DNA of 64,000 nt from Ruegeria_C sp040830705 (GCA_040830705.1 JBFOME010000002.1:124001-188000), one strand, 5' to 3'. Numbered from the stretch's first letter, positions 1 to 9,532 are shown. A program made the numbers and translations. Notes: generated from the letters alone by a model not told the origin.

Positions 1-192
1 GGCGGGTCATTTTGCTGGTTTCTGGCCTTCACGCTGCAAAACGCTGCCTATGTAAAGGCGCTCGGTCAGGTCGAGCTGGCCTTCAGCATCCTCGCCTCGA
101 CGCTGTTCTTCCGTGAACGTATCAGCGGGCGCGAGATCGCCGGGATCGGCGTTCTCGCTCTGTCGATACTGGTTTTGATCCTGGCGATCTAA
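1..192 (+). CDS. C-terminal end of a DMT/EamA-family permease (partial)
   Basis: The window opens inside this gene; the last 63 residues and a TAA stop are present. The fragment has the look of the final part of a drug/metabolite-transporter (EamA) protein: a segment with the pattern AAYVKALGQVE, then a hydrophobic stretch, a charged loop FFRERISGRE, and a last membrane helix rich in Ile, Leu and Val. EamA proteins are ten-helix inner-membrane exporters of small metabolites. The substrate cannot be told from this piece. The next gene is convergent and ends 8 bases away. Confidence 0.75.
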   Translation, partial: GGSFCWFLAFTLQNAAYVKALGQVELAFSILASTLFFRERISGREIAGIGVLALSILVLILAI

Positions 193-199
193 GCGGGCC

Positions 200-1597
200 T
201 CAGGCCACCGATTGCTCGCGCCGCTCGGCGAAGCTCAGCGCGATGAAGCTAGGTAGGTGGTCGCCCATGCCCACAACTTTGTCGCGCCCCTTGTGATCGC
301 GGCTGCGATTGCGGCCTTTGCTCTCACCAGATTTCTTGCCCCTGGTGTCGGCGACGGCAACCTTGCCGGCCTGCGCATTCTTTGCGGCCTGATCGGCGTC
401 AGCCGTTTCGGTCTTGTCGGAGCTTTTCTTGGGCTTCTGGCTTTCAATCTTCAGCGGGCTTTCGACCCGGGGAATTTCTTTCTGAATCAGATTCTCAATC
501 GCGCCGAGGTTTTTTTCGTCGCGCGGGATGCAGATCATCATAGCCTTGCCGTCGCGGCCGGCGCGGCCGGTCCGGCCGATCCGGTGGACATAATCCTCGG
601 GGTGGCCAGGCACATCGAAATTGAAAACATGGCTGACGCTGGGAACGTCCAAGCCACGGGCGGCCACGTCAGAGGCCACCAAGATGCGTAGCGAGCCATC
701 GCGGAACCCGTCCAGTGTCCTTGTGCGCTGGCTTTGATCCAGGTCACCATGGATCGGCGCGGCATCATAACCATATTTCTTGAGCGATTTCGCGACGATA
801 TCCACATCCGTCTTGCGGTTGCAGAAGATGATGGCGTTGGTGCATTTCTCGCCTTCGGCATCGATCAACGACCGCAGCAGCCTGCGCTTCTCACTCGCCT
901 CACGGTCACGGCGCGAGCCTTTGAATATCACCACACCCTGTTCGATGTTTTCCGAGGCGGTGGCCTGACGGGCCACCTCTATCCGTGCCGGGGCGCTGAG
1001 GAACGTGTTGGTGATCCGCTCGATCTCGGGTGCCATGGTGGCCGAGAAGAACAAGGTCTGGCGGGTGAAGGGCGTCAGCGAGAAGATGCGTTCGATATCG
1101 GGGATGAAGCCCATGTCGAGCATCCGGTCGGCCTCATCAACCACCATGATCTGCACGCCTGTCAGTAGCAGCTTACCGCGCTCGAAATGATCCAACAGAC
1201 GGCCCGGCGTGGCGATCAACACATCGACGCCCCGATCGATCAGCGCATCCTGCTCCTTGAACGACACGCCGCCGATCAGCAGGGCCTTGGTCAGTTTCAA
1301 GTGCTTGCTATAGGTGTCGAAGTTTTCGGCCACCTGTGCAGCCAACTCACGGGTGGGGCACAGAACCAGGCTTCGCGGCATCCGCGCCCGCGCCCGACCG
1401 CGCGCCAGTAGTGTGATCATCGGCAGGGTGAAGCTGGCGGTCTTGCCGGTGCCGGTCTGGGCGATGCCCAAGACATCACGCCCTTCGAGGGCCGCGGGTA
1501 TCGCGCCTTCCTGAATCGGGGTGGGGGTTTCGTAACCTGCTTCGGCAATAGCCTTGAGGACCTTCGGGTTCAGGTTCAGATCGTTAAACTTTGTCAT
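200..1597 (-). CDS. DEAD-box ATP-dependent RNA helicase (RhlE-like)
   Basis: This 465-residue protein has all the superfamily II helicase motifs: Q motif TPTPIQ (about 24-29), Walker A AQTGTGKT (46-53), PTREL, DEAD (154-157), SAT (185-187), and the C-terminal HRIGRTGRAG arginine-finger motif. The tail after about residue 385 is charged and low in complexity (Lys, Asp, Arg), which in this family binds RNA loosely. RhlE-type helicases unwind short RNA duplexes during ribosome assembly and mRNA decay, especially in the cold. The ATG at 1597 follows a 180-base upstream gap that must hold its promoter. The exact subfamily (RhlE, SrmB, DeaD) is inferred from length and motif spelling. Confidence 0.93.
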   Translation of the reverse strand: MTKFNDLNLNPKVLKAIAEAGYETPTPIQEGAIPAALEGRDVLGIAQTGTGKTASFTLPMITLLARGRARARMPRSLVLCPTRELAAQVAENFDTYSKHLKLTKALLIGGVSFKEQDALIDRGVDVLIATPGRLLDHFERGKLLLTGVQIMVVDEADRMLDMGFIPDIERIFSLTPFTRQTLFFSATMAPEIERITNTFLSAPARIEVARQATASENIEQGVVIFKGSRRDREASEKRRLLRSLIDAEGEKCTNAIIFCNRKTDVDIVAKSLKKYGYDAAPIHGDLDQSQRTRTLDGFRDGSLRILVASDVAARGLDVPSVSHVFNFDVPGHPEDYVHRIGRTGRAGRDGKAMMICIPRDEKNLGAIENLIQKEIPRVESPLKIESQKPKKSSDKTETADADQAAKNAQAGKVAVADTRGKKSGESKGRNRSRDHKGRDKVVGMGDHLPSFIALSFAERREQSVA

Positions 1598-1776
1598 ATG
1601 CGTCCGATATATGCGGACACTAGACCTGGCCCGCGCGTCTTACGTTGTTGCCGGGTCCGGATGACCAGCGCGGTTCGCGCGCAACGGCTTGCGCGGCGGC
1701 ATAACAAAAACGCGAGCAGGGGTCAAACAAACATGCTTGAAGGACTGACTGGCACGCGATTGTCCTTGATGGTGCG

Positions 1777-2763
1777 CTAATCTGGCACCCAGTCGGGGAA
1801 GTGTTTCTGTCGCTTCCACTCCAGGCCAAGGTCGCGTGTCCTTAGCATCCCTTCGGCGGCCAGCGCGCTGCGCAAACGGTCGGTGTCGCCACAAACCTCA
1901 TCATAGAATCTTCTGAGACCCTCTTCGCCCTCTTCTTCTTCCAACGCGTTCAGCAACTCGTGCAGGGTGGCGCCGCCTTTCTTACGTGACCTGGCGGGCG
2001 TCAGGTCGGCGCGGTACGATCCCTTTTCCAATCGGTAGCGGTAATGCCCCAACCAGTCATTCCAACCCTTTGCGTGGCAATGACAAAGCGCGACCTGCTC
2101 CAACTCCACCACATCCGGGTTGCGCTGCTCGTCCTGCTCAAAGCTGTGAAGACCGAACCGAACATTTTCCATCCCGGTGCGGATGAGCACTTTCCCGTTC
2201 GCATGGCTCAGGAAACCACCCTTCAGATAGCTTCCGAACTCGGGATAGAGGCGGTCGATGGTTGGGCCGCGCTCTGGTCCCGACGGGATGAAAGCCTTGA
2301 ACCGGGTGCCGTCGCCGTCAATTAGTTCGTTCGGCCGCATCAGAGCGCCTTTGACCAATTCTGGAAGCGCGCCCAGAACCTCCTCCAAGGGCTGTTCCGG
2401 CCAGATGAATTCATCCACATCGATATGGGCCAACCAGCCCACGAGCGGTGGGGTGCCGTAAACACGGGTCGCATTCAGCGACTGGCGGAACTGATGGGTG
2501 AGCGGGCGTTTGCTCCGGCCAATTCGATTGCGCCAGTAATTGTTGGTGCAAAGCGTTACACGAGTTTTTGGATGCGCGCGCAACGGTTCCATGACCTCGG
2601 GGCAGGGTTCGTCGAGGTGGATATAGATGAGCGTTGCACCAAGCTCGATGTGGTAGGCCGCGAAATTCAGGATGTCCCGCGCGGGCGCCTTGATCGTTGT
2701 GACCACCCCCCAGCTGTCTCTGCCAACAGACATGTTCAAGGCAACTCCGCTTGCGACGGCCAT
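1777..2763 (-). CDS. Family 2-type glycosyltransferase (Glyco_tranf_2_4-like)
   Basis: The 328-residue protein begins with a nucleotide-sugar-binding pattern (VVTTIKAPARDILNFAAYH) in which a donor-contacting lysine and acidic residues are followed by a HIDVDEF segment, the DxD-type metal site of GT-A glycosyltransferases. Bacterial proteins of this type usually act on cell-surface polysaccharide in the cytoplasm; the sugar and acceptor are unknown. It lies 40 bases downstream of prfC on the same strand and may be read from it. Two starts are possible: ATG 2763 (used here) or ATG 2733, which has a GGAG 11 bases upstream. Confidence 0.75.
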   Translation of the reverse strand: MAVASGVALNMSVGRDSWGVVTTIKAPARDILNFAAYHIELGATLIYIHLDEPCPEVMEPLRAHPKTRVTLCTNNYWRNRIGRSKRPLTHQFRQSLNATRVYGTPPLVGWLAHIDVDEFIWPEQPLEEVLGALPELVKGALMRPNELIDGDGTRFKAFIPSGPERGPTIDRLYPEFGSYLKGGFLSHANGKVLIRTGMENVRFGLHSFEQDEQRNPDVVELEQVALCHCHAKGWNDWLGHYRYRLEKGSYRADLTPARSRKKGGATLHELLNALEEEEGEEGLRRFYDEVCGDTDRLRSALAAEGMLRTRDLGLEWKRQKHFPDWVPD

Positions 2764-2803
2764 CCGAAGGTTCCGCCTTGCGAACGCTAGGGCACCGACG
2801 CTC

Positions 2804-4411
2804 TCAGGTCATCATCTCTTTTGTTGCGGTCAGGCGCACATTGGGGTGGTCGCGCTCGATCCGGTCGATATCCCATTGCAGCCGGGTCAGATAGACAACG
2901 TCGCCGTCATGGTCATGGGCGATGTGCTGCTTGTTGGCGTTGATGAATGCGTCCAGCGCTTGCTTGTCGCCACTGGCCCAGCGGGCCGAGGTGAACTGCG
3001 ACGCCTCGAAGCGGACGGGCAGGCCGTATTCCATCTCGATCCGGCTGGCCAGCACTTCGAATTGCAACGCGCCGACAACGCCCACGATGAAGCCTGAGCC
3101 GATCGAGGGTTTGAAGACCTTGGCGGCGCCTTCTTCGGCAAATTGCATCAGCGCCTTTTCCAGATGTTTGGATTTCAGCGGATCGCCCGCGCGCACGCCC
3201 TGCAGCAGTTCCGGCGCGAAAGACGGGATACCGGTGACCCGGATTGCCTCGCCCTCGGTCAGAGTGTCGCCAATGCGCAATTGCCCGTGGTTGGGGATGC
3301 CGATGATGTCTCCGGCCCAGGCCTCTTCTGCCAGTTCGCGATCGGAGGCCAGGAACAGCACGGGGTTCGAGATCGCCATCGGTTTCTTGGACCGCACATG
3401 GGTCAGCTTCATGCCACGTTTGAAATGCCCGCTGGCCATCCGAACAAATGCCACCCGGTCACGGTGCTTGGGGTCCATATTGGCCTGCACCTTGAAGACA
3501 AAGCCCGCGACCTTCTTTTCGTCGGGTGCAATCTGACGCGGGTCCGCGGATTGGATCTGCGGTTGCGGGCCATAGGCGCCGATCCCTTCCATCAATTCCT
3601 TAACGCCGAACGAGTTGATGGCCGAGCCGAACCAGATCGGTGTCATATGCCCTTCTAGCACCGCCTGCGGGTCAAGCTTGGGCAGCAATTCGCGTGCCAT
3701 TTCAACCTCTTCCAGCAGCTTGTCCAGCAGGTGCGCAGGCACGTGTTCGGCCAGTTTCGGGTCGTCGAGCCCGTTGATCTCGATGCTTTCTGCCACCTTG
3801 TTGCGGTCGGCGCGGTCCATCAATTCCAGTCGGTCGCGCAACATGTCATAGCATCCAATGAAATCGCTACCCACGCCGATGGGCCATGCGGCTGGCGTTA
3901 CGTCGATGGCCAGCATCTCTTGAATCTCATCGATGATTTCGAACGTATCGCGGCTTTCACGGTCCATCTTGTTACAGAAAGTCAGGATCGGCAGATCGCG
4001 CAGGCGGCAAACCTCGAACAGTTTCTGGGTCTGGCTTTCCACACCTTTCGCGCCATCGATCACCATCACGGCCGCGTCCACAGCGGTCAGCGTGCGATAG
4101 GTGTCTTCCGAGAAATCGCTGTGACCCGGTGTGTCCACCAAATTGAACCGGAAATCACCATAGTCGAAGGACATGGCCGAGGCGGACACCGAGATCCCCC
4201 GGTCCTTTTCCATCTGCATAAAATCCGACCGCGTGCGCCGCGCCTCGCCCTTGGCGCGCACCTGGCCAGCCATCTGGATCGCGCCCCCATAGAGCAGAAA
4301 TTTTTCGGTCAAAGTCGTTTTGCCCGCATCGGGATGCGAGATGATCGCAAAGGTGCGGCGGCGCGCGATCTCGGGCGGCAGGGTGGGGCGGTTCGAGGCG
4401 GTATCCAACAT
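2804..4411 (-). CDS. prfC: Peptide chain release factor 3
   Basis: RF3 is a ribosome-bound GTPase that removes RF1/RF2 after termination. The 535-residue product is close to the 529 residues of the E. coli protein. Visible motifs are the P-loop HPDAGKTTLT, switch I region with RGISVSASAMSF, switch II DTPGHSDFSEDT and NKMD. An in-frame TTG 36 bases further upstream (4447) would add 12 residues; the ATG at 4411 is preferred because the conserved part starts soon after it and the upstream residues match nothing recognisable. No clear Shine-Dalgarno sequence precedes either start. Confidence 0.95.
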   Translation of the reverse strand: MLDTASNRPTLPPEIARRRTFAIISHPDAGKTTLTEKFLLYGGAIQMAGQVRAKGEARRTRSDFMQMEKDRGISVSASAMSFDYGDFRFNLVDTPGHSDFSEDTYRTLTAVDAAVMVIDGAKGVESQTQKLFEVCRLRDLPILTFCNKMDRESRDTFEIIDEIQEMLAIDVTPAAWPIGVGSDFIGCYDMLRDRLELMDRADRNKVAESIEINGLDDPKLAEHVPAHLLDKLLEEVEMARELLPKLDPQAVLEGHMTPIWFGSAINSFGVKELMEGIGAYGPQPQIQSADPRQIAPDEKKVAGFVFKVQANMDPKHRDRVAFVRMASGHFKRGMKLTHVRSKKPMAISNPVLFLASDRELAEEAWAGDIIGIPNHGQLRIGDTLTEGEAIRVTGIPSFAPELLQGVRAGDPLKSKHLEKALMQFAEEGAAKVFKPSIGSGFIVGVVGALQFEVLASRIEMEYGLPVRFEASQFTSARWASGDKQALDAFINANKQHIAHDHDGDVVYLTRLQWDIDRIERDHPNVRLTATKEMMT

Positions 4412-4563
4412 GAGCGGGCGTATAGGTGAGGCGTTGACAAGGTGCAAGAAAAAGGGGCTGGGATGCGGGTTTTGACCCCAAAAACAGCGATTGCCCGCTT
4501 TACCGACTCAGGTGAGTTCGATATGAGAACATTAAGTGAACATTGCCGGCGGAGAGAGCCAAA

Positions 4564-4926
4564 ATGACATTGCAGGAAATCGCCGACGAACTGGTCTCAC
4601 GTTGCCGCAGGAACAGCTGCAAGACCAACCTGGAAATGCTTTATGCGCCCGGCGCGGTCTCGGTTGATGCAGCAGACGCCTGGGGGTTTGGCCGCACCTT
4701 GCGCGGGCTTGAGGCGATCCGCAGCAAACATGAGTGGCGCGCACGTGCGGCAGAAGTCGCAACGGGCAGCGTCACCGGGCCTTTCCTGCATGGGGATGAC
4801 CGGTTTGCCGTGATCTATGAGGCCAAGGGCAGGCGGCGTGACACCGGTGAGGCCTTCGACCGGCGTGAAGTTGCGGTGTATCACGTGGCCGAGGGCAAGA
4901 TCGTGCGGGAAGAGTTCTTCTGCTAG
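4564..4926 (+). CDS. SnoaL/NTF2-like domain protein
   Basis: A 120-residue soluble protein with the pattern of the NTF2-like cone fold: an N-terminal helix with a short acidic loop (LYAPGAVSVDAADAWG), a GLEAIRSKHEWR helix, and a run of beta strands ending KIVREEFFC. Members may be small isomerases or hydrolases, or act only as ligand binders; no catalytic residues can be assigned here. The ATG at 4564 has GGAGAG seven bases upstream, which decides the start over an upstream in-frame TTG. The gene stands alone, divergent from prfC and convergent with the Hint gene. Confidence 0.7.
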   Translation: MTLQEIADELVSRCRRNSCKTNLEMLYAPGAVSVDAADAWGFGRTLRGLEAIRSKHEWRARAAEVATGSVTGPFLHGDDRFAVIYEAKGRRRDTGEAFDRREVAVYHVAEGKIVREEFFC

Positions 4927-4962
4927 ATGAAGGATGTCGCCAAAAAGAAGTTTGACGCCAGA

Positions 4963-5952
4963 TCAGCCAATGGCCGCTCGGCGCAGCATGTCAACGGCGT
5001 CACGGCGATGCAGCAGCGCAGGTCTCCGCTCCGGGTTGCTTTTGCCGCTCAGTTGCAGCAGAGGGCTGATCTTGTCCAGCAGGCCCTGCGGCGGGGCAGG
5101 TGCCACCTGCGACTCGATTGGCAGCAGATCGGCGGCGATCCCTTCGGCGTAGACCTGATGCGGGCGATCAAACAGGATCTGGAAGTATTCGACACAACCA
5201 CCTTCGACCAGAAAAACGCTCTCGCCATCGACCAGATGCCGGGCTTCAACCAATGTCTCGGGCGCATCCGCGCGCTGCGGGACGGCAAGCCGGTGGTTGG
5301 GGCTGACAATCAGGTCATTGGGGTTGTTCAGCGCGCCGCCGCGGATCACCACCAGCGCAAGATCCCCGGAGGTCTGTATGGCCGAACGTCCCGTCCAGAG
5401 GATTTCTTGCGGGCCCTGATCACGGGTCAGTACTCGGTCACCGGCCTTGAGCGTTTCGATCCTTGCCTGAACCCCCGAGGCCAGCGTGATATGAGTGCCG
5501 CGCGTGAATGCGGTGGATGGGCTGCGCGCCAGCTTTGCGCGTGCCGCACGGCGATCCAGTCCTACAAGCGTATAGGTGCTTTGTGCGCGCAGTGGGCTCA
5601 GCGGAAGCAGGTAGATATCGGCGATCAGGCCGGCACCATCGACTTCGACCAGCAGCACTGCGTCGACACTCGCCCCTTCGGACGAGACCAGGCTGAGCGC
5701 GCTGTCCAGATGTACCGTGCCGCCGGGCCGACCCAGGGCGGTATCCATCGCAACGCTGAAGCCGCCATCAGATTCGAGATGCAGCGCAAGCCGCTGCTGC
5801 TCGGCATCCGGGCGCAGGCGGTACACATCGTCCAGAACCAGATCGTCGGCGGGCGACAGCGTATCCCCCTGATTGACGCCTTCGATCACGCCAAAGGCGT
5901 TGGCGCGATACACAAGAAGGCATTGAACGGGGCTGTTGATCGTAACATGCAT
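4963..5952 (-). CDS. Hint-domain (Hint_2) protein lacking the first catalytic cysteine
   Basis: This 329-residue protein has a C-terminal Hint_2 domain from about residue 146: FTRGTHITL, the IETLKAGDRVLTRD block, SPNHRL (217-222) and the EYFQILFD...HQVYAEG block. Hint domains are the self-splicing fold of inteins and hedgehog proteins. Roseobacters carry many Hint_2 proteins, often with secreted RTX proteins. At the place where the usual motif reads CF-x-GT this protein has alanine (Ala148), so a classical N-S acyl shift looks impossible. The N-terminal 145 residues, about half beta strand by eye, match nothing I recognise. There is no signal peptide. Confidence 0.8.
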   Translation of the reverse strand: MHVTINSPVQCLLVYRANAFGVIEGVNQGDTLSPADDLVLDDVYRLRPDAEQQRLALHLESDGGFSVAMDTALGRPGGTVHLDSALSLVSSEGASVDAVLLVEVDGAGLIADIYLLPLSPLRAQSTYTLVGLDRRAARAKLARSPSTAFTRGTHITLASGVQARIETLKAGDRVLTRDQGPQEILWTGRSAIQTSGDLALVVIRGGALNNPNDLIVSPNHRLAVPQRADAPETLVEARHLVDGESVFLVEGGCVEYFQILFDRPHQVYAEGIAADLLPIESQVAPAPPQGLLDKISPLLQLSGKSNPERRPALLHRRDAVDMLRRAAIG

Positions 5953-6101
5953 AACGGGTCTTCTACTCGAACAAGGATTTTACAGGTCGCCCTTACACTA
6001 CATCGTGGCTGGTGCGAGAATGTGGCACATATAGGTCGGGTTGCGGGCATTTTCATCAAGATGACGTGGCGTCCGGGACGCTTTAGCACAAGGAGAGCGA
6101 G

Positions 6102-6881
6102 ATGGAACTTGGAATAAGGGGCAAGCGCGCTCTTGTCTGCGCCAGCAGCAAAGGGCTGGGCCGTGCCTGTGCCGAGGCTTTGGCCTCGGCGGGTGTTGAT
6201 CTGGTGATGAACGCGCGCGGTGCGCAGGCGCTGGAGGAGGCTGCGCAGGCGATTCGCTCTGCTCATGGCGTGGCGGTAGAAACTGTCGCTTGTGATGTGA
6301 CCACTCCCGAAGGTCAGGCGCAGTTGATCGCGGCGGCCGGGGTTGTCGACATTCTGGTCAACAATGCGGGCGGCCCACCTCCGGGGCTGTGGTCCGATTG
6401 GGGGCGAGAGGATTTCGTCAAGGCGCTGGATGCCAACATGCTCGCGCCGATCGCGCTGATGACGGCGCTGCTGCCGGGCATGGTTGAAAAGGGCTGGGGC
6501 AGGGTGGTCAACATCACCTCGCAATCGGTCAAGGCGCCGGTTGCTATTCTCGGGCTGTCGAACTCGGCGCGCGCCGGTTTGACCGGCTACGTGGCGGGCA
6601 CCTCGCGCCAAGTTGCGCCCCATGGGGTGAATATCAACAACCTTTTGCCCGGCAGCCACGCCACTGACCGGATCGACGCGCTGGATCGCTCTACCGCCGA
6701 GCGTGACGGGATTTCGTTCGATGAAGCCCGTGCAAAACGGCAGAGCACGATCCCCGCCGGGCGCGACGGTAAGCCCGAAGAGTTCGGTGCGGCTTGCGCG
6801 TTTCTATGCTCGCAGCATGCGGGTTTCATCGTTGGCCAGAACATCCTGTTGGATGGCGGCAACGTGAACGTGACAATCTAG
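6102..6881 (+). CDS. Short-chain dehydrogenase/reductase-like protein with non-canonical active site
   Basis: The 259-residue protein has the SDR Rossmann layout: a glycine motif near residue 14 (CASSKGLGRA in place of TGxxxGIG), NNAGG near residue 89, and a C-terminal GQNILLDGG. The catalytic serine region (VVNITSQS) is present, but where classical enzymes have YxxxK this one reads SNSARAG, so the tyrosine and lysine are both replaced. A subgroup of beta-ketoacyl reductase-like SDRs with this defect is known; its reaction is unknown. AAGGAGAG precedes the ATG. The alkC-like gene starts two bases after its stop, so the two are surely co-transcribed. Confidence 0.85.
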   Translation: MELGIRGKRALVCASSKGLGRACAEALASAGVDLVMNARGAQALEEAAQAIRSAHGVAVETVACDVTTPEGQAQLIAAAGVVDILVNNAGGPPPGLWSDWGREDFVKALDANMLAPIALMTALLPGMVEKGWGRVVNITSQSVKAPVAILGLSNSARAGLTGYVAGTSRQVAPHGVNINNLLPGSHATDRIDALDRSTAERDGISFDEARAKRQSTIPAGRDGKPEEFGAACAFLCSQHAGFIVGQNILLDGGNVNVTI

Positions 6882-6883
6882 TC

Positions 6884-8002
6884 ATGGCGCAAGGTTTTTC
6901 GCTGAAGGATCAGCTGTTCAATGCTGAAAAGGTCGCCTATCTGGCAGGTCTGTTCGAGGGCACGTCACGGGCCTTTGACAGGGACGCGTTCGAGGCGAAG
7001 GTCATGGAGCGCTTGCCCGATCTGGAACTGAAAGAGCGCATCGACTGGATCGCGGAATGCCTGGCCGAAGCGGTGCCGGGAGATTTGCAGGCGGTTGCGC
7101 CGGTGATCCTGAAAGCGTTGCCGGAGCCGCTCGATCCAACGCTGAATGATGATGACTTTGGCGATTTCATCTTTGCCCCCCTCGGCGAATGGGTTGTGCA
7201 GATTGGGGCGGACGACCCCGATCTCGCGCTGGATGTGATCGAGGAACTGACCCAGCGGTTTTCGATGGAATGGGCGATCCGCCCCTTTCTGAACGCCGAT
7301 CCAGACCATGTGCTGACCCGGATGGAACGCTGGTGCGGACATGACAGCTATCATGTCCGGCGCTTGGTCAGCGAAGGCACGAGGCCGCGTCTGCCTTGGG
7401 GGCAGGGGATCACGCTGGCCCTTTCCGAACCGCTGCCGCTGCTCGACCGGCTCCATGCGGATCCTACCCGCTATGTCACCCGCTCGGTCGCCAATCACTT
7501 GAACGATATCGCCAAGAAGGATGCCGATCTGGTGCTGGGCCGCGTCTCGGATTGGCGCGCGGAGGCCCGGCAGCAGGCGGAGGAGCTACGCTGGATGACC
7601 GGCCATGCCCTGCGCGGTCTGGTCAAAGCGGGCCATCCCGGCGCGATGAAAGAGCTTGGCTATGACCCGGATGCAAAGCTGACCACCGCGCTCGACCTGC
7701 CGGATCAGGCGCGTATCGGTGAGGTGCTGGCCTTTACCGTCGATCTGTCCGCCGAACGCCCCACGCCGGTGCTGGTGGACTACATTATCCATTTCCAACG
7801 CCCTGGTGGAAAGGTGTCGCCCAAGGTGCACAAGCTGAAACAGACCAGCATCGAGAAAGGCGCCTTGAGTCTGTCGAAAACACACAAGCTCAAGGGCAAT
7901 GCGACCACCTTCAAGCTGGTGCCGGGTCCCCATGTGATTGAAATACAGATCAACGGGCGGTCGCGGGCCAAGGCCACATTCGAACTGCTGCCTGAGAAGT
8001 AA
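6884..8002 (+). CDS. alkC: AlkC-type DNA alkylation repair glycosylase
   Basis: The 372-residue product resembles the AlkC branch of HEAT-repeat DNA glycosylases, which remove 3-methyladenine and 3-methylcytosine from DNA without base flipping. Residues 1-270 are helical repeats with the pattern FLNADPDHVLTRMERWCGHDSYHVRRLVSEGTRPRL cut by charged loops, with the conserved segment around SEGTRPRLPW. The last 95 residues form a beta-rich, immunoglobulin-like domain that is a hallmark of AlkC rather than AlkD. The ATG at 6884 lies two bases after the SDR stop. Damage-specific regulation is not visible; no LexA-type box precedes the operon. Confidence 0.82.
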   Translation: MAQGFSLKDQLFNAEKVAYLAGLFEGTSRAFDRDAFEAKVMERLPDLELKERIDWIAECLAEAVPGDLQAVAPVILKALPEPLDPTLNDDDFGDFIFAPLGEWVVQIGADDPDLALDVIEELTQRFSMEWAIRPFLNADPDHVLTRMERWCGHDSYHVRRLVSEGTRPRLPWGQGITLALSEPLPLLDRLHADPTRYVTRSVANHLNDIAKKDADLVLGRVSDWRAEARQQAEELRWMTGHALRGLVKAGHPGAMKELGYDPDAKLTTALDLPDQARIGEVLAFTVDLSAERPTPVLVDYIIHFQRPGGKVSPKVHKLKQTSIEKGALSLSKTHKLKGNATTFKLVPGPHVIEIQINGRSRAKATFELLPEK

Positions 8003-8080
8003 CGAAGACTCACGGCCAATTGAGTGGCCGTTCCCGGACCTGCCTGCTAGCTGCGCCATAAGGCAGCAGCAGGAGAACCC

Positions 8081-9469
8081 ATGCAGGTTTCAGTGATCAT
8101 TGCGGTTTTTGGCGCCATCATTCTGGCCAGCCTCTGGGCCGCGCCAAGGCGCGCCTCTGTCTCTGGTTTCTTTGGCGGGGCGGGCTTGGATGGCGCGGCA
8201 CCGGGGTTGTGGACGTTGGTGCTAAGCCAGGTGACCACGTGGATTTTCGCGCGGTCGCTGATGAATTCGGCCATTCTGGGCTATTTCTACGGGATCGCGG
8301 GCGTGCTGGCCTATGCCGCCTATTACGGCTCGTTCCTGACCGGCGGCTATGTGGTGCAGCGGTTGCGCGCAGGTGGCGCACGCTCGGTGCAAGACTGGTT
8401 GCAAGACCGGTTCGGTGCGGTGGGGACCGGGTGTTATAATTTGGTGATCGCGCTGCGGCTGCTGTCCGAGGTCTTTGCCAATCTGATCGTGGTGGGGCTG
8501 ATCTTTTCTGCTGTGGCACCCGACAGCGCGAATGCTGGCACCATTGCCATCGTGATCGTCGGGCTTCTTGCGCTGGCCTATTCCGCCTGGGGCGGGCTGA
8601 GCGCCGCGCTGCGGACGGATGTGCTGCAAATGGCGGTGTTTCTGGTGGTCTTTGGTGTGGCTTTTGTCGCGCTGGTGGCAAGTCCCGGCTTTGATCTGGG
8701 TGCGGTACTGACCTCCCGAGGTAGCTCTGGTCCGCATAATGGCTGGGTGTTGCTGATTGTTGCGTTTTTGCAGGTGTTTTCCTACCCGGTGCATGACCCT
8801 GTGATGATGGATCGTGGCTTCATCGCCGACCGGGACACAACGCGAAAGAGCTTCCTGCATGCGTTCTGGATATCTGCCCTTTGCATAGTGGCCTTCGGCT
8901 TCTTCGGTATTCAGGCGGCGCTCAATGGCGCGGCTTATGAGGGCGAGTTGATCGGAACATGGGCGCAGATGCTGCCGGGTTGGGTGTTCATTGCCCTGCT
9001 CGTGTCGCTGCTGGTTTCAGCGCTTTCAACGCTTGATTCCGCGCTGTCCTCGGCCGCGCGGCTGGTGGTCGAAGAGCTGCGCCTCGCCCCGCGCAGCCTC
9101 ACCGGCGGGCGGGTTGCCATGGCCGTCTTTGCGATTGCTGGCGCGGCGCTGACGCTGTGGGGCAACCAGACGCTATTTGATGCCGTGGCCGTATCTGGCA
9201 CGGCGTCCATGTTCCTGACACCTGTGCTGCTGGCCGGGCTGATCGGCGGACGGCAGGTCGCGCTCTGGGCGTATCTGATCAGCTTCGGCGCGGCGATGCT
9301 GGGGGCTCTGGCCTATCTCTTCCGGGGCAACGCGTTTGTCGCGCAATTGCTCTATGAGGGGCACAAATACGAACAGCTTTTGCAGATCTGTGTTTGCGTG
9401 CTGGTGGTGGGCTGCACGGCGGTCTGGATTGGGTCGCAACGGGCGGCGGGCAGGGTTGCGGGCGAATAG
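8081..9469 (+). CDS. Sodium:solute symporter family protein
   Basis: This 462-residue integral membrane protein has about twelve hydrophobic helices and the sodium/solute symporter pattern: an amphipathic first part with FGGAGLDG, a broken helix near TTWIFARSLMNSA, and the conserved region around SALSTLDSALSSAARLVVEEL, in which the serine/threonine residues help bind sodium. The family imports sugars, proline, pantothenate, urea or acetate; the substrate is not identifiable here. AGGAGAA lies seven bases before the ATG. The following ABC ATPase starts 63 bases downstream, on the same strand. Confidence 0.85.
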   Translation: MQVSVIIAVFGAIILASLWAAPRRASVSGFFGGAGLDGAAPGLWTLVLSQVTTWIFARSLMNSAILGYFYGIAGVLAYAAYYGSFLTGGYVVQRLRAGGARSVQDWLQDRFGAVGTGCYNLVIALRLLSEVFANLIVVGLIFSAVAPDSANAGTIAIVIVGLLALAYSAWGGLSAALRTDVLQMAVFLVVFGVAFVALVASPGFDLGAVLTSRGSSGPHNGWVLLIVAFLQVFSYPVHDPVMMDRGFIADRDTTRKSFLHAFWISALCIVAFGFFGIQAALNGAAYEGELIGTWAQMLPGWVFIALLVSLLVSALSTLDSALSSAARLVVEELRLAPRSLTGGRVAMAVFAIAGAALTLWGNQTLFDAVAVSGTASMFLTPVLLAGLIGGRQVALWAYLISFGAAMLGALAYLFRGNAFVAQLLYEGHKYEQLLQICVCVLVVGCTAVWIGSQRAAGRVAGE

Positions 9470-9532
9470 GGGGGCTGCTAAATCTCGCCGAATTCCGATG
9501 GTTTTGATCGGACTTGGCGAGAGGCTCCATTC

